DNA from: Dactylosporangium vinaceum
GTDB lineage: Bacteria; Actinomycetota; Actinomycetes; Mycobacteriales; Micromonosporaceae
Reading direction: 5' to 3'
Assembly: GCF_019904175.1 (NCBI RefSeq)
Contig: NZ_CP061913.1
Location: 4,526,001 to 4,590,000, forward strand
Length of the DNA: 64,000 nt
Under the pieces are notes generated by a model that was not told where the DNA came from, did not search any database, and worked only from the letters and a program-made list of their open reading frames with translations. The position numbers and the translations under genes are program-made. Positions 52,055-61,341 of the stretch are shown in pieces; position 1 is the first letter of the stretch, and every line of letters starts with the position of its first letter.

Positions 52055-55000
52055 CGGACCTGAACCCCGACGGCCGCATCGCCGTCGTCGGCGTCGACTG
52101 CCGGGTGCCCGGCGCGCGTGACCACGCCGAACTGTGGCAGCACCTACTGCACGGCCACGACGCCATCACCGACCTCGACGACGCCGCCCTGCTCGGCGCG
52201 GGCGTGCCAGGCGCCAGCCTCGCCGACCCCCGCTACGTGCGCCGGGCCGCGGTGGTCGACGGCACCGATCGCTTCGACGCCTCATTCTTCTACCTCAGCG
52301 CCCGCGAGGCCGAGCGGATGGACCCCCAGCTGCGCATGTTCCTGCAGGCGTCGTGGGCGGCGCTGGAGCACAGCGGGCATGACTCGGAGCAGTACCCGGG
52401 CCGCATCGGCGTCTTCGCCGGCTCGCTGGCCAGCACCTACCTGCTGCACAACGTGCTCACCGGCGCCTTCGACGGGCGCCTGGACCGGCTCCGCGACGAC
52501 CTGCCGACACTGATGGGCAACGACCCCAATTACCTGGCCACCCGGGTCTCCTACCACCTCAACCTGACCGGGCCGAGCATCGCGGTCCAGACCGCCTGCT
52601 CGACCTCGCTCGTGGCCGTGCACCTGGCCGCGCAGAGCCTGCTGGGCGGCGAGTGCGACCTCGCCCTGGCCGGCGGCGTGGCGCTGCGCTTCCCGCACGA
52701 GGCCGGCTACCGCCACAACCCCGACGGCATCACCTCGGCGACGGGCACCGTGCGGCCGTTCGACGCCGCAGCGGACGGCACGCTGTTCGGCAACGGTGCC
52801 GGCGTCGTGGTGCTCAAGCGACTGGCCGACGCCGTCGCCGAGGGTGACACCGTCTACGCCGTCATCCGCGGCTCGGCGGTCGGCAACGACGGCGCCGACC
52901 GGGTCGGATACACCGCCCCCGGCATCGCCGGCCAGGCCGCGGTGCTGACCGAGGCCCTGGCCGTCGCGGACGTCGACCCGGCCACGGTCAGCTACCTGGA
53001 GACCCACGGCACCGGCACCCGGATGGGCGACCCGATCGAGCTGGCCGCGATCCGCGCGGCCTATCCCGCCGCCCCCGGGGCCGGGCCACTGACGATCGGC
53101 TCGGTGAAGGCGAACCTGGGCCACCTCAGCACCGCCGCCGGCGTGGTCGGGCTCATCAAGTGCGCGCTCATGCTGCACCACCGCACGCTCGTGCCGACCC
53201 CGCACTTCGACGCGTGGAACCCGGAGTGTGCCGCCGACGGCGGCCGGCCGCGGGTCGGTGTCGCGACCCAGCCGTGGCCGGCCGGTGACACCCCGCGGCG
53301 CTGCGCGGTGACCTCGACCGGCATGGGCGGCACCACCGCGCACGTCGTGCTCGAGGAGGCGCCCGCCCGCCCGCCCGCGCCCGCCCCCCGCCCGGTGGCG
53401 CTGCTCCCGGTGTCGGCCAAGTCCCCGGCCGCGCTGCAGGCCGCTCGGACCGCCCTCGCCGAGCACCTGGCCACCGCCGACGCCCCGGCCCTCGACGACG
53501 CCGCCTACACGCTCGCGATCGCCCGGCGGACCTTCAACTACCGCACCGTCGTGGTCGCCGCCGACCGGGCCGAGGCGGTCGCGGCGCTGCGCACCGGCAA
53601 CGCCCCGCACGACTCCGGCGCACCCGCGGACACCCCGGTGGTGTTCCTGCTCCCCGGCCAGGGCACCCAGTACCAGGGCATGGGCCGCGGCTGGTACGAG
53701 CACCTGCCGGTGTTCCGGGCCACCCTCGAGCGGTGCGCCCGGGTGCTGCAGCCCGAGCTGGGCTTCGACCTGTGCGAACTGCTCTACGGCGACGACGGGC
53801 ACGACCTGACCAGCACCAGGCTCACCCAGCCGGCCCTGTTCGCGGTGGAGTACGCGCTCGCCGAGCAGTGGCTCGCCTGGGGCGTGCGCCCGGCCGCGAT
53901 GATCGGGCACAGCGTCGGCGAGTACGTCGCCGCCTGCCTCGCCGGAGTCTTCGACCTGCCCGACGCGCTGCGGGTCGTCGCCGAGCGCGGCCGGCTCATC
54001 GACGCCCTGCCGGGCGGGGCGATGGCCGCTGTCACACTCGGGCCCGCGGACCTGGCCCCGTACCTCGGGCCGGACGTCTCGATCGCCGCCGTCAACGAGC
54101 CCGGCGTGTGCACCGTGGCCGGCCCCGCCGCCGCGGTCGCCGAACTGACCGCGAAGCTCGGCGCCGACGGCATCACCCACCGCCGGGTCGTCACCTCGCA
54201 CGCATTCCACTCCGCGATGATGGACGCCGCCGTGGACCCCCTCGTCACGCTGCTGCGCACGGTGCCGCTGCGCCCGCCGCGCATCCCGTTCCTGTCCAAC
54301 CGCACCGGCACCTGGATCACCGACGAGGAGGCGACCTCCGCCGAGTACTGGGGCGGGCACCTGCGCGACACCGTCCGGTTCTCCGACGACCTGGCCACCG
54401 TGCTGGCCGGACCCAAGCACGTCTTCCTCGAGGTCGGCCCCGGCCAGACCCTCGCCACATTCACCCGGCGGCACCCCGAGCGGGAGACCGGCGTGCTTGT
54501 CGTACCGTCGGCGGCCCGGGCCCGCGACGCGGCCGGGGAGATGACAGCGGTGATGACCGCGGCCGCCCGGCTCTGGGTGGCCGGGCAGCGCATCGACTGG
54601 ACCGGCTTCTACCCCGGCGGCGGGCGGCGGGTGCCCCTGCCGACCTACCCGTTCGAGGGGGCGCGATACTGGATCGAGCCCGGATCGCCGGAGCTCATCG
54701 GCGCCCGGCGGTCCTCCCGGCCCGGCGACCCGGCCGGGAAGCTGCCGCTTGACGACTGGTTCTCGGTGCCGGTGTGGCGCCCGGCGGTCGGGACCGTCGA
54801 CACCCCCGCCACCCCCCTCGCCGAGCGGGTGCTGCTCTTCACCGACCCCGACGGCACCGCCGAGCGACTGGCCGCACTGGCCTGCACGGGCGAGGTGCTG
54901 ACCGTCCGCGCCGGCACGCAGTACGCCCGCGACGGCGACGCGTTCACCGTGCGCCCCGAGGCCGAGGACGACTACACCGCGCTCGTCGCCGCCCTGCAGG

Positions 55001-56652
55001 CCGAGGACCGGCTCCCCGACCGGATCGTGCACGCCTGGTCCACCGCCGCCCTGCCGGGTGAGCGCTCGATCGAGCGTTTCGAAAGGGCTCAGCGCACCGG
55101 CCTGTACAGCGTGATCGCACTCGTCAAGGCGCTGAGCGGCCGCGGCGTCACCCGGCCACTGCGCCTCGATCTGCTGACCGCGGGCGCGTTCGCGGTGACA
55201 CCCGCCGAAACCGACCCGGCGCCCGGCTCGACGGTCGAAGCACTGGCCGAGCTGGTACCGCTGTCCGTCGCGGCGAAGGTGATCGGCCAGGAGCACGGCA
55301 ACATCGGCGCCCGCCACATCGACCTGCCCGCGCCGGTCGACGACCGCTCACTGCACACCCTCGCCGGGGAACTGGCCGCGGCGCGGCGCCCGGAGGTGGC
55401 CACCGCGGTGCGGGCCGGGCGGCGCTGGGTGGCCGACCTCGAGCCGGTCCGCGCGGACTGGACCGCACCGGCCCGTTCCCGCCTGCGGCCCGGCGGCACC
55501 TACCTGGTCACCGGCGGGCTCGGCGAGATCGGCAGCACGATCGCCGGCTGGCTGCACCGCACCACCGGCGCCCGCCTCGCCCTGCTGACCCGCGACCCGC
55601 TGCCCCCGCGGGACACCTGGGACGCCCTGCACCTCGATGACGGCGACACCGCCCTGCGGGTGGCCCGCCTGCGAGCCCTCGAGGCGGCCGGCGCGCAGGT
55701 CCTCACGCTGGCCGCGGACGTGGCCGACGAGGCCGCGATGCGTGCCGCGCTCGCCCGCACCGTCGAGCGCTTCGGCGCGCTGGACGGCGTCGTGCACGCG
55801 GCCGGCCTGCCCAGCGAGCAGTGGGACCGGGCGGTCACCGCGGCCAGCGTCGAACAGTGCGGCTGGCACTTCGGACCGAAGGCCCACGGCCAGATCGTGC
55901 TGGAGCGGGTCCTGGCCGGCCACCCGATCGACTTCGTCCTGCTGCTGTCGTCACTGGCCGGGGTCCTCGGCGGCCTGCGGCTGCTGGCCTACGGCGCGGC
56001 GAACCACTTCATGGACGCCGCCGCCGAACGGGCCGGCCGTGGCCGGGACACCACCGTGTGGATCAGTGCCGGCTGGGACGTCTGGCAGCACCACCAGGAC
56101 GAGAAGCGGGCCATCTCCGCGATCGGGCGCAGCATGGACGACAAGGCCATCCAGCCCGAGGAGGGCCTGGAGGCGATCCGCCGGCTGCTGACGCTGCGCG
56201 ACGTGTCGGCCGTGGCCGTCTCCACCTGGCCGATCGGGCACCGCCTGGACCAGTGGGTGCGCGATCCGCGGATCGCCGAACCGAGCGCCGGCGGCGCCGG
56301 GCCGGTCGAGGGGACGCATCCCGGCGACGACCTCGCGGGACACGTGCTGAGCATGGTCCGTGCCGCCCTCGGCGAACCCGAACTACCGGCCGCGGCCGAT
56401 ATCTTCGAGCACGGCGGTGACTCACTGCTCATCGTGCGGCTGCTGTCGGACCTGCGCGACCAGCTCGACGTGGAGATCCCGCTGGCCGACGTGCTGTCCG
56501 AGCCGACCGCCGACGCCCTCGCGGCACTCGCCCGGCGCCGGCAGGCCGAGCGGTCCGCCGGCGCCGACGCCGACGCCGACGCGCTCGCCGCGGAACTGGC
56601 GGCGCTCGCCCCCGAGGAACTCGAACGCCTGCTCGCCGAGGAGGAGCACTAG
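52051..56652 (+). CDS. Type I PKS module: KS-AT-KR-ACP
   Basis: A 1533-residue single module. KS: active Cys in TACSTS (near 183), with THGTGTRMGDP and KANLGHLSTAAG histidines. AT: GQGTQYQGMG, nucleophile GHSVGEYVAA (Ser near 621) and HAFH at 717-720, which indicates malonyl-CoA. KR: TGGLGEIGS (near 1154), Ser 1300/1301 and Tyr 1314 with Asn in AYGAANHF, so it should be active and leave a beta-hydroxyl. ACP: GGDSLL (Ser near 1458). No DH, ER or TE. The KS starts at once, with no N-terminal docking helix; the acidic Leu/Glu C-terminal tail (LAPEELERLLAEEEH) may dock with the TubC_N domain of the NRPS. GTG overlaps the A-PCP stop (GTGA). Confidence 0.94.
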   Translation: MTDLNPDGRIAVVGVDCRVPGARDHAELWQHLLHGHDAITDLDDAALLGAGVPGASLADPRYVRRAAVVDGTDRFDASFFYLSAREAERMDPQLRMFLQASWAALEHSGHDSEQYPGRIGVFAGSLASTYLLHNVLTGAFDGRLDRLRDDLPTLMGNDPNYLATRVSYHLNLTGPSIAVQTACSTSLVAVHLAAQSLLGGECDLALAGGVALRFPHEAGYRHNPDGITSATGTVRPFDAAADGTLFGNGAGVVVLKRLADAVAEGDTVYAVIRGSAVGNDGADRVGYTAPGIAGQAAVLTEALAVADVDPATVSYLETHGTGTRMGDPIELAAIRAAYPAAPGAGPLTIGSVKANLGHLSTAAGVVGLIKCALMLHHRTLVPTPHFDAWNPECAADGGRPRVGVATQPWPAGDTPRRCAVTSTGMGGTTAHVVLEEAPARPPAPAPRPVALLPVSAKSPAALQAARTALAEHLATADAPALDDAAYTLAIARRTFNYRTVVVAADRAEAVAALRTGNAPHDSGAPADTPVVFLLPGQGTQYQGMGRGWYEHLPVFRATLERCARVLQPELGFDLCELLYGDDGHDLTSTRLTQPALFAVEYALAEQWLAWGVRPAAMIGHSVGEYVAACLAGVFDLPDALRVVAERGRLIDALPGGAMAAVTLGPADLAPYLGPDVSIAAVNEPGVCTVAGPAAAVAELTAKLGADGITHRRVVTSHAFHSAMMDAAVDPLVTLLRTVPLRPPRIPFLSNRTGTWITDEEATSAEYWGGHLRDTVRFSDDLATVLAGPKHVFLEVGPGQTLATFTRRHPERETGVLVVPSAARARDAAGEMTAVMTAAARLWVAGQRIDWTGFYPGGGRRVPLPTYPFEGARYWIEPGSPELIGARRSSRPGDPAGKLPLDDWFSVPVWRPAVGTVDTPATPLAERVLLFTDPDGTAERLAALACTGEVLTVRAGTQYARDGDAFTVRPEAEDDYTALVAALQAEDRLPDRIVHAWSTAALPGERSIERFERAQRTGLYSVIALVKALSGRGVTRPLRLDLLTAGAFAVTPAETDPAPGSTVEALAELVPLSVAAKVIGQEHGNIGARHIDLPAPVDDRSLHTLAGELAAARRPEVATAVRAGRRWVADLEPVRADWTAPARSRLRPGGTYLVTGGLGEIGSTIAGWLHRTTGARLALLTRDPLPPRDTWDALHLDDGDTALRVARLRALEAAGAQVLTLAADVADEAAMRAALARTVERFGALDGVVHAAGLPSEQWDRAVTAASVEQCGWHFGPKAHGQIVLERVLAGHPIDFVLLLSSLAGVLGGLRLLAYGAANHFMDAAAERAGRGRDTTVWISAGWDVWQHHQDEKRAISAIGRSMDDKAIQPEEGLEAIRRLLTLRDVSAVAVSTWPIGHRLDQWVRDPRIAEPSAGGAGPVEGTHPGDDLAGHVLSMVRAALGEPELPAAADIFEHGGDSLLIVRLLSDLRDQLDVEIPLADVLSEPTADALAALARRRQAERSAGADADADALAAELAALAPEELERLLAEEEH

Positions 56653-57684
56653 ATGGACTTCAGCCTGATCTTCTTCTCCGGGGACGAGAAGAAGAAGTAC
56701 CGGTTCGTCATGGACGCGGCCACCTACGCCGACGACAACGGCTTCCACGCCATCTGGACGCCGGAGCGGCACTTCCACCGCTTCGGCGGCCTCTACCCCA
56801 ACCCGTCGGTCCTCGGTGCCGCGCTGGCCGTGCACACCCGGCGGCTGCAGATCCGGGCCGGCAGCGTGATCCTGCCGCTGCACAGCCCGATCCGGGTGGC
56901 CGAGGAGTGGGCGGTCGTCGACAATCTGTCGCGCGGCCGGGCCGGCATCGCGCTGGCGACCGGGTTCAGCCCGGTGGACTTCGCGATCCGCCCCGGCGGC
57001 TGGACCGACAGGCGGCAGGACACCTTCGACGCCGTCGGCACGATCCGCGAGCTGTGGGAAGGCGCCCCTGTCACCGTGCAGGACGGGCTCGGCCACCCGG
57101 TCGAGGTCGAGCTGCACCCGCGGCCGGTCCAGCCGGAGCTGCCGATCTGGCTCACCTGCACGAAGAGCCGGGAGACCTTCGAGACCGCGGGCCGGCTGGG
57201 CTGCAACGTGCTGACGGCGCTCATCGACATGACGAACGAGGAGCTCGAGGAGAAGCTGGTGCTCTACCGCAAAGCCCTCGAACAGCACGGTCACGACCCG
57301 GACGCCACCACCGTCACGCTCATGCTGCACACGTTCATCGGCACCGACCTGGACGAGGTCCGGCGCACCGTGTGGCCGCCGTTCAGCGAGTACCTGCGCT
57401 CGTTCTTCACCGTCGTGGACTCCCAAAAGAAGAACCTCGCCCCCGGCGCGGGCGTGCGCGATATCTCCGCGGCCGACCAGGACGAGCTGATCCGGTTCGC
57501 CTTCGACAAGTACTTCGAGAAAGGCGCCCTGCTCGGCACCCCGGACTCCTGCCGGGCCGTGGTCGAGCGCTTCGCCGGCATGGGCGTCACCGAGATCGCC
57601 TGCCTCATCGACTTCGGCGTCGACGAGGACCTGGTGGTCGCGAGCCTCGCCGAGCTCAACGAGCTGCGCAAGGCGTTCGCATGA
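56653..57684 (+). CDS. Luciferase-like flavin monooxygenase (NRPS/PKS-associated LLM)
   Basis: A 343-residue TIM-barrel flavin-dependent oxygenase. It starts MDFSLIFFSGDE and has GFHAIWTPERHFHRFGGLYPNPSVL, LQIRAGSVILPLHSPIRVAEEW, and ALATGFSPVDFAIRPGG. This is the natural-product LLM subgroup often fused into NRPS/PKS proteins, where it hydroxylates carrier-bound chains, frequently at the alpha position. It needs reduced FMN, which the flavin reductase encoded at 60804 could supply. ATG directly follows the PKS stop codon TAG. Confidence 0.92.
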   Translation: MDFSLIFFSGDEKKKYRFVMDAATYADDNGFHAIWTPERHFHRFGGLYPNPSVLGAALAVHTRRLQIRAGSVILPLHSPIRVAEEWAVVDNLSRGRAGIALATGFSPVDFAIRPGGWTDRRQDTFDAVGTIRELWEGAPVTVQDGLGHPVEVELHPRPVQPELPIWLTCTKSRETFETAGRLGCNVLTALIDMTNEELEEKLVLYRKALEQHGHDPDATTVTLMLHTFIGTDLDEVRRTVWPPFSEYLRSFFTVVDSQKKNLAPGAGVRDISAADQDELIRFAFDKYFEKGALLGTPDSCRAVVERFAGMGVTEIACLIDFGVDEDLVVASLAELNELRKAFA

Positions 57685-58946
57685 GCGCCCCGCACCCCTC
57701 CCTCGCCACCATCGTGGCCGCCCTCGACCCGCAGGCCCGGGCCCGGCTGCGCGCCCGGCTGGACATCGCCCGGCCCGCCCTCACCCCCGGCCAGCGCCGG
57801 CTCTGGGACGGCACCGGGCACATCGTGTGCCAGGCGGTGCATCTGCGCGGCCCGGTCGACGCCGACCGGCTCGCCGACGCCATCACCGCGTTCACCCGCC
57901 GCCACGAGGCGCTGCGCACCACGTTCCGGGTCGAGGCCGCCGGGATCGTGCCCGTCGTGCACCACGACCTGCCACCCCGCATCGAGCGGCTGCGGTGCAC
58001 CGGCCGGGCCGAGGCCGAGGCGGCCGCCCGCCGACTGGCCGGCGAGCCCTTCGACCTGAGCGCCGGGCCGCTGCTGCGCGCCGGGCTGGCCGCCGGCGCC
58101 GACACGGACGAGACCTGGCTGCTGCTGGCCGTGCCCAACCTGGTCTTCGACGCCTGGTCGTTCGAGCTGCTCCTGGACTGGCTCGCCGCCCGGCCGGCCG
58201 ATCCCGGCCTGGCTCCGGCGTTCAGCGCGTTCGCCGGGCAGCAGCGCCGGTGGGTCGACTCCGCCGAGGGGCGGGCCGCGGCCGAACATTGGGCGCGGGT
58301 GGTGGCCGATCCGCCGCCCCCGCTGCCGGCCGACGACCCGGACGCGGCCGCCACCGGAGTCGGGCGCCGGGTGGCGTTCACACTTCCCGCGCAGGCCGGC
58401 GCCGCGGTGCAGGCGGCGGCCCGAGCCGAGGCCGCGACACCGTTCGCAGGCTGGCTGGGACTGTTCGGTGCGCTGCTGGCCGAGTGCAGTGGCCGGCCCG
58501 ACGTGCTGCTGAGCACGTTCACCGCCAACCGGGACCGGCCCGGGACGGCGGACCTGGTCGGCTACGTGCTCAACGTGCTGCCGGTCCGGCTGCGCGGACC
58601 CGCCGAGCCGGACCTCGGAGCCTGGGTCCGGGCCGCCCGCGACGCGACCCGGGCCGGGCTGCCGCACGCCGCCTACCCCGGCGAGCTGATCCCCGGGCCG
58701 CCGCCCTCCGTCGCGTTCGTGTTCGAGCACCTGGCGCCGCAGCCGCGCACCATCCACGGTGCGGTCGCCGAACCGTCCGATGTGGACCGTGGCACCGCCC
58801 GCTACGAGCTGACGCTCTCGGTCCAGCCGGGCCCGGACGGGGCCGCATGCTGGCTGGAGTACGACGTCGCCCGGTACACCGAGGCCACCGTGCGGCGGCT
58901 CGCCGAGCGGTTCGCCGCCCTCGCCGGGCGGGCGGTGACGGCGTGA
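57681..58946 (+). CDS. Free-standing condensation-like protein with altered active-site motif
   Basis: A 421-residue NRPS condensation-fold protein. The N-terminal core (LTPGQRRLW, RRHEALRTTF) and later core VGYVLNVLPVRL are recognisable. The catalytic HHxxxDG is PNLVFDAWS at about 152-160: both His are replaced (Pro, Asn), Asp is kept and Gly is Ala. Loss of the second His usually removes peptide-bond formation. It may bind carrier proteins, form a different bond (ester, amide with another nucleophile) or be non-catalytic. There is no carrier domain on it. The free PCP at 60541 is a likely partner. ATG overlaps the monooxygenase stop (ATGA). Confidence 0.88.
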   Translation: MSAPHPSLATIVAALDPQARARLRARLDIARPALTPGQRRLWDGTGHIVCQAVHLRGPVDADRLADAITAFTRRHEALRTTFRVEAAGIVPVVHHDLPPRIERLRCTGRAEAEAAARRLAGEPFDLSAGPLLRAGLAAGADTDETWLLLAVPNLVFDAWSFELLLDWLAARPADPGLAPAFSAFAGQQRRWVDSAEGRAAAEHWARVVADPPPPLPADDPDAAATGVGRRVAFTLPAQAGAAVQAAARAEAATPFAGWLGLFGALLAECSGRPDVLLSTFTANRDRPGTADLVGYVLNVLPVRLRGPAEPDLGAWVRAARDATRAGLPHAAYPGELIPGPPPSVAFVFEHLAPQPRTIHGAVAEPSDVDRGTARYELTLSVQPGPDGAACWLEYDVARYTEATVRRLAERFAALAGRAVTA

Positions 58947-59863
58947 GCGCGATCGCGCGGCTGTGCGCGCCCGCATACGAGCTGGGGGAGTACGCCGACA
59001 AGGTCGCCGACCTGCCGGAGGTCGCCGCGACCGAGCCGGGCGCCGGGCTCCTCGCGCCGGCGGCGGGCTTCGAGACGTACCACTGGACGGATTGCGGCGT
59101 TGCCGACCTGCTCGTCCCGGCGGCCCGCCGGGCACTGCTCGCGGCCGAACTGGACCCGGCCGAAGTCGACCTCGTGGTGCTGGCCACCGACTCCCTGCCG
59201 CGCGACCGCACCGCCCCGGCGCTCGTCGCCGAGCTGCTCGGTGAGCTGGGCCTGAGCCGGGCCACGGCGCTGACGATCGGGCTGCTCGACTGCGCCACGG
59301 CGATGGTCGCGCTCGGCACGGCCGCCTCCTATGTCCGCGACGGCACCGCCCGGCAGGTGCTCGTGCTCTCCGGCGACGTGGCCGAGCAGGCCACCGGCGG
59401 CCGACGGGTCGTGGCCGGCGGCGCGGCGATCGCCAGTGACGCGGCGGCCGGCGTGGTGATCTCCGCAGACCGACCCGGCCGGGCGATCCTGGGCCTGGCC
59501 AGCCACACCGCCACCGCGCTTGTCGTGGGCGAACCGCCGCCGCAGGTCCAGCTGGCCGCCCGGGTCCACGGCCACCGGGCGCTGTTCGACCGGCTGCTGG
59601 CCGGCCGGGGCCTGCGCCCCGCGGCCGTCGGCACGGTGCTGCCCAGCAACTTCGCCCGCAACGTCCAGCGCATCTACCTGTCCGAGGCGGGCTTCACCGA
59701 CGCGCAGCTGGCTCTGGACAACGTGGCCCGGATCGGCCACTGCCTGGGCAGCGACCCGCTGATCAACCTGGTCGATCAGCCGCCCGGCGATCGGCCCGCG
59801 GTGCTGCTGGGCTCGGGCGTCGCCCACCTCGCCGCCGTGCTCATCGCCGCCGAGACCCGCTGA
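58943..59863 (+). CDS. KAS-III-like (FabH/CerJ-type) thiolase-fold enzyme
   Basis: A 306-residue thiolase-fold protein. The nucleophile Cys near residue 117 lies in GLLDCATAMVALGTAA. The usual HQAN segment is PSNFARN, lacking the His, and the usual GNTSAAS segment is IGHCLGSDPL, where a His stands near the Asn site. Such changed triads are known in KAS-III relatives that act as acyltransferases rather than condensing enzymes. It may move a starter acyl group onto a carrier or hydroxyl. It is shorter than typical FabH proteins. GTG overlaps the condensation-like gene (GTGA). Confidence 0.85.
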   Translation: MSAIARLCAPAYELGEYADKVADLPEVAATEPGAGLLAPAAGFETYHWTDCGVADLLVPAARRALLAAELDPAEVDLVVLATDSLPRDRTAPALVAELLGELGLSRATALTIGLLDCATAMVALGTAASYVRDGTARQVLVLSGDVAEQATGGRRVVAGGAAIASDAAAGVVISADRPGRAILGLASHTATALVVGEPPPQVQLAARVHGHRALFDRLLAGRGLRPAAVGTVLPSNFARNVQRIYLSEAGFTDAQLALDNVARIGHCLGSDPLINLVDQPPGDRPAVLLGSGVAHLAAVLIAAETR

Positions 59864-59875
59864 CGAGGAGAACCG

Positions 59876-60544
59876 ATGTACGTACCACCCCTCTACCGCC
59901 CGGCCGACCTGACCGTGCAGCACCAGCTGATCGAGCGGCACCGCTTCGGCCAGCTCACCACGATCATCGACGGGCGGCTGCACGGCGTGCACATCCCGTT
60001 CGTGCTCGATCCGCAGCACGGCCCGTACGGCCGGCTGCGCGCCCACCTGGCCAAGGCGAACCCGGTGGTCGCCGCGCTGCGGGCGGGTACCGCGGCGATG
60101 GTGGCGTTCACCGGGCCGCACTCCTACATCTGCCCCGACGACTACGCCACCGACCCGCACTTCCCGACCTGGAACTACGCCGCCGTCCACGTGCACGGTC
60201 GCCCGAGCCTGCTCACCGGCGCCGAGGAGCTGCGCCAGCTGACCGACCTGATCGCGGCCGAGGAGGCCCGGCGGCTGCCGAAGACGCCGTGGACGCTGGC
60301 CCGCGTGCCCGATGAGCTGATCGCGCAGTACCGAACGATGATCGTCGCCTTCGAACTGCCGATCGACACCATCGAAGGCATCTTCAAGCTCGGCCAGAAC
60401 AAGGAACCGTCCGATGTCGACGCGCAGATCGCCGCGCTGCGCAGCCGCGGCGAGCCGGACACCGCGGGCATCGCGGCACTGCTGGAGACGCACAACGCGG
60501 CCGCCCTGGACGAGCACCGCGCGGCGCGGGAGGGAGCGCGATGA
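59876..60544 (+). CDS. PaiB-like FMN-binding protein
   Basis: A 222-residue split-barrel flavoprotein of the PaiB (FMN-binding negative transcriptional regulator) family. It starts MYVPPLYRPADL and has RFGQLTTIIDGRLHGVHIPFV, TWNYAAVHVHGRP and the C-terminal FKLGQNKEPSD. The family name comes from Bacillus PaiB, but the fold is that of FMN-dependent oxidoreductases, so in this operon it may be a redox tailoring enzyme rather than a repressor. ATG 59876 follows GAGGAGAA, 12 bases after the KAS-III-like gene. Confidence 0.88.
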   Translation: MYVPPLYRPADLTVQHQLIERHRFGQLTTIIDGRLHGVHIPFVLDPQHGPYGRLRAHLAKANPVVAALRAGTAAMVAFTGPHSYICPDDYATDPHFPTWNYAAVHVHGRPSLLTGAEELRQLTDLIAAEEARRLPKTPWTLARVPDELIAQYRTMIVAFELPIDTIEGIFKLGQNKEPSDVDAQIAALRSRGEPDTAGIAALLETHNAAALDEHRAAREGAR

Positions 60545-60807
60545 GCACCACCGAGACCACCGTCACCGCCCGCATCGCCGACATCTGGCGCGAACTGTTC
60601 GCCGAACCCGCGATGCCGCTGGACGGTGCCGACAACTTCTTCGTCCTCGGCGCGTCCTCGCTGCTGGCGATGGCGATGGTGGAGCGGCTGCGGGCCGAGT
60701 TCGGCGTGCCGGTCAGCATGCTGGCCGTCACCGAGCACCCGCAACTGGCGGCCCTGGCCGACCACGTCGCCGGGCTGCTGGTGGACCGGGAGCAGGGCGA
60801 GCTGTGA
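60541..60807 (+). CDS. Free-standing peptidyl/acyl carrier protein
   Basis: An 88-residue carrier protein. The phosphopantetheine site is LGASSLLAMAM (Ser 40) where GGxSL is usual; helix I VTARIADIWRELF and helix III VSMLAVTEHPQLAAL are clear. It should be primed by a phosphopantetheinyl transferase, not in this window, and carry an acyl or aminoacyl group between the free-standing A-PCP, condensation-like and KAS-III-like enzymes. ATG overlaps the PaiB-like stop (ATGA). Confidence 0.92.
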   Translation: MSTTETTVTARIADIWRELFAEPAMPLDGADNFFVLGASSLLAMAMVERLRAEFGVPVSMLAVTEHPQLAALADHVAGLLVDREQGEL

Positions 60808-61316
60808 GCACGCTGGTGCCGGTCACCGGGGACGCGCTGCGGTGCACCGCCCGCGGCGTACCGACCGGGGTCACCATCGTCACGTCGGGCCACGGTGCGA
60901 CACTGCACGGGATGACGGTGAACAGCTTCGCCACCCTGTCACTCGCTCCGCCGCTTGTCGCCTTCAGCATCCGCGAGGGCTGCCGGCTGCGCTCCCGGCT
61001 CGCCGCCGGCGCCGCGTTCGTGGTCAGCGTCCTCGCCGACGACCAGGCCGAGCTGGCCCGCCGGTTCGCCGACTCCAGCCGCCCCGACGGGCTCGACGGC
61101 GTCGGCACGGTCGCGCTCGACGAGGGCGGCGTCACGGCCGGTGGTGCCATCGCGGGCGCCATCGGCTACTTCTCCTGCCGCACCCGCAGCCTCACCGGCG
61201 TCGGCGACCACACGCTCGTCGTCGGTGAGGTCGTCGGCTGCGGCGTGCTCGGCAACCGCCCGCCGCTGCTGTTCGCCGGCGGCCGGTTCCACCGCCTCGG
61301 CCCCGCGCTGTGCTGA
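60804..61316 (+). CDS. Flavin reductase family protein
   Basis: A 170-residue split-barrel flavin reductase. Signatures: RGVPTGVTIVTSG, GMTVNSFATLSLAPPLVAFSI, FVVSVLADDQAELARRFA, and HTLVVGEVVGCGVLGNRPPLLFAGGRFH. It uses NAD(P)H to reduce free FMN or FAD for a two-component oxygenase; the luciferase-like monooxygenase in the same operon is the obvious client. The GTG start overlaps the carrier-protein stop (GTGA). Confidence 0.9.
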   Translation: MSTLVPVTGDALRCTARGVPTGVTIVTSGHGATLHGMTVNSFATLSLAPPLVAFSIREGCRLRSRLAAGAAFVVSVLADDQAELARRFADSSRPDGLDGVGTVALDEGGVTAGGAIAGAIGYFSCRTRSLTGVGDHTLVVGEVVGCGVLGNRPPLLFAGGRFHRLGPALC

Positions 61317-61341
61317 GCCCCCATCACCTCAGGAGCATGCC

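Noticed and set aside
52282..55317. A 1011-codon minus-strand frame within the PKS gene
   Set aside because: It is antisense to intact KS and AT domains, and its protein has no recognisable fold.
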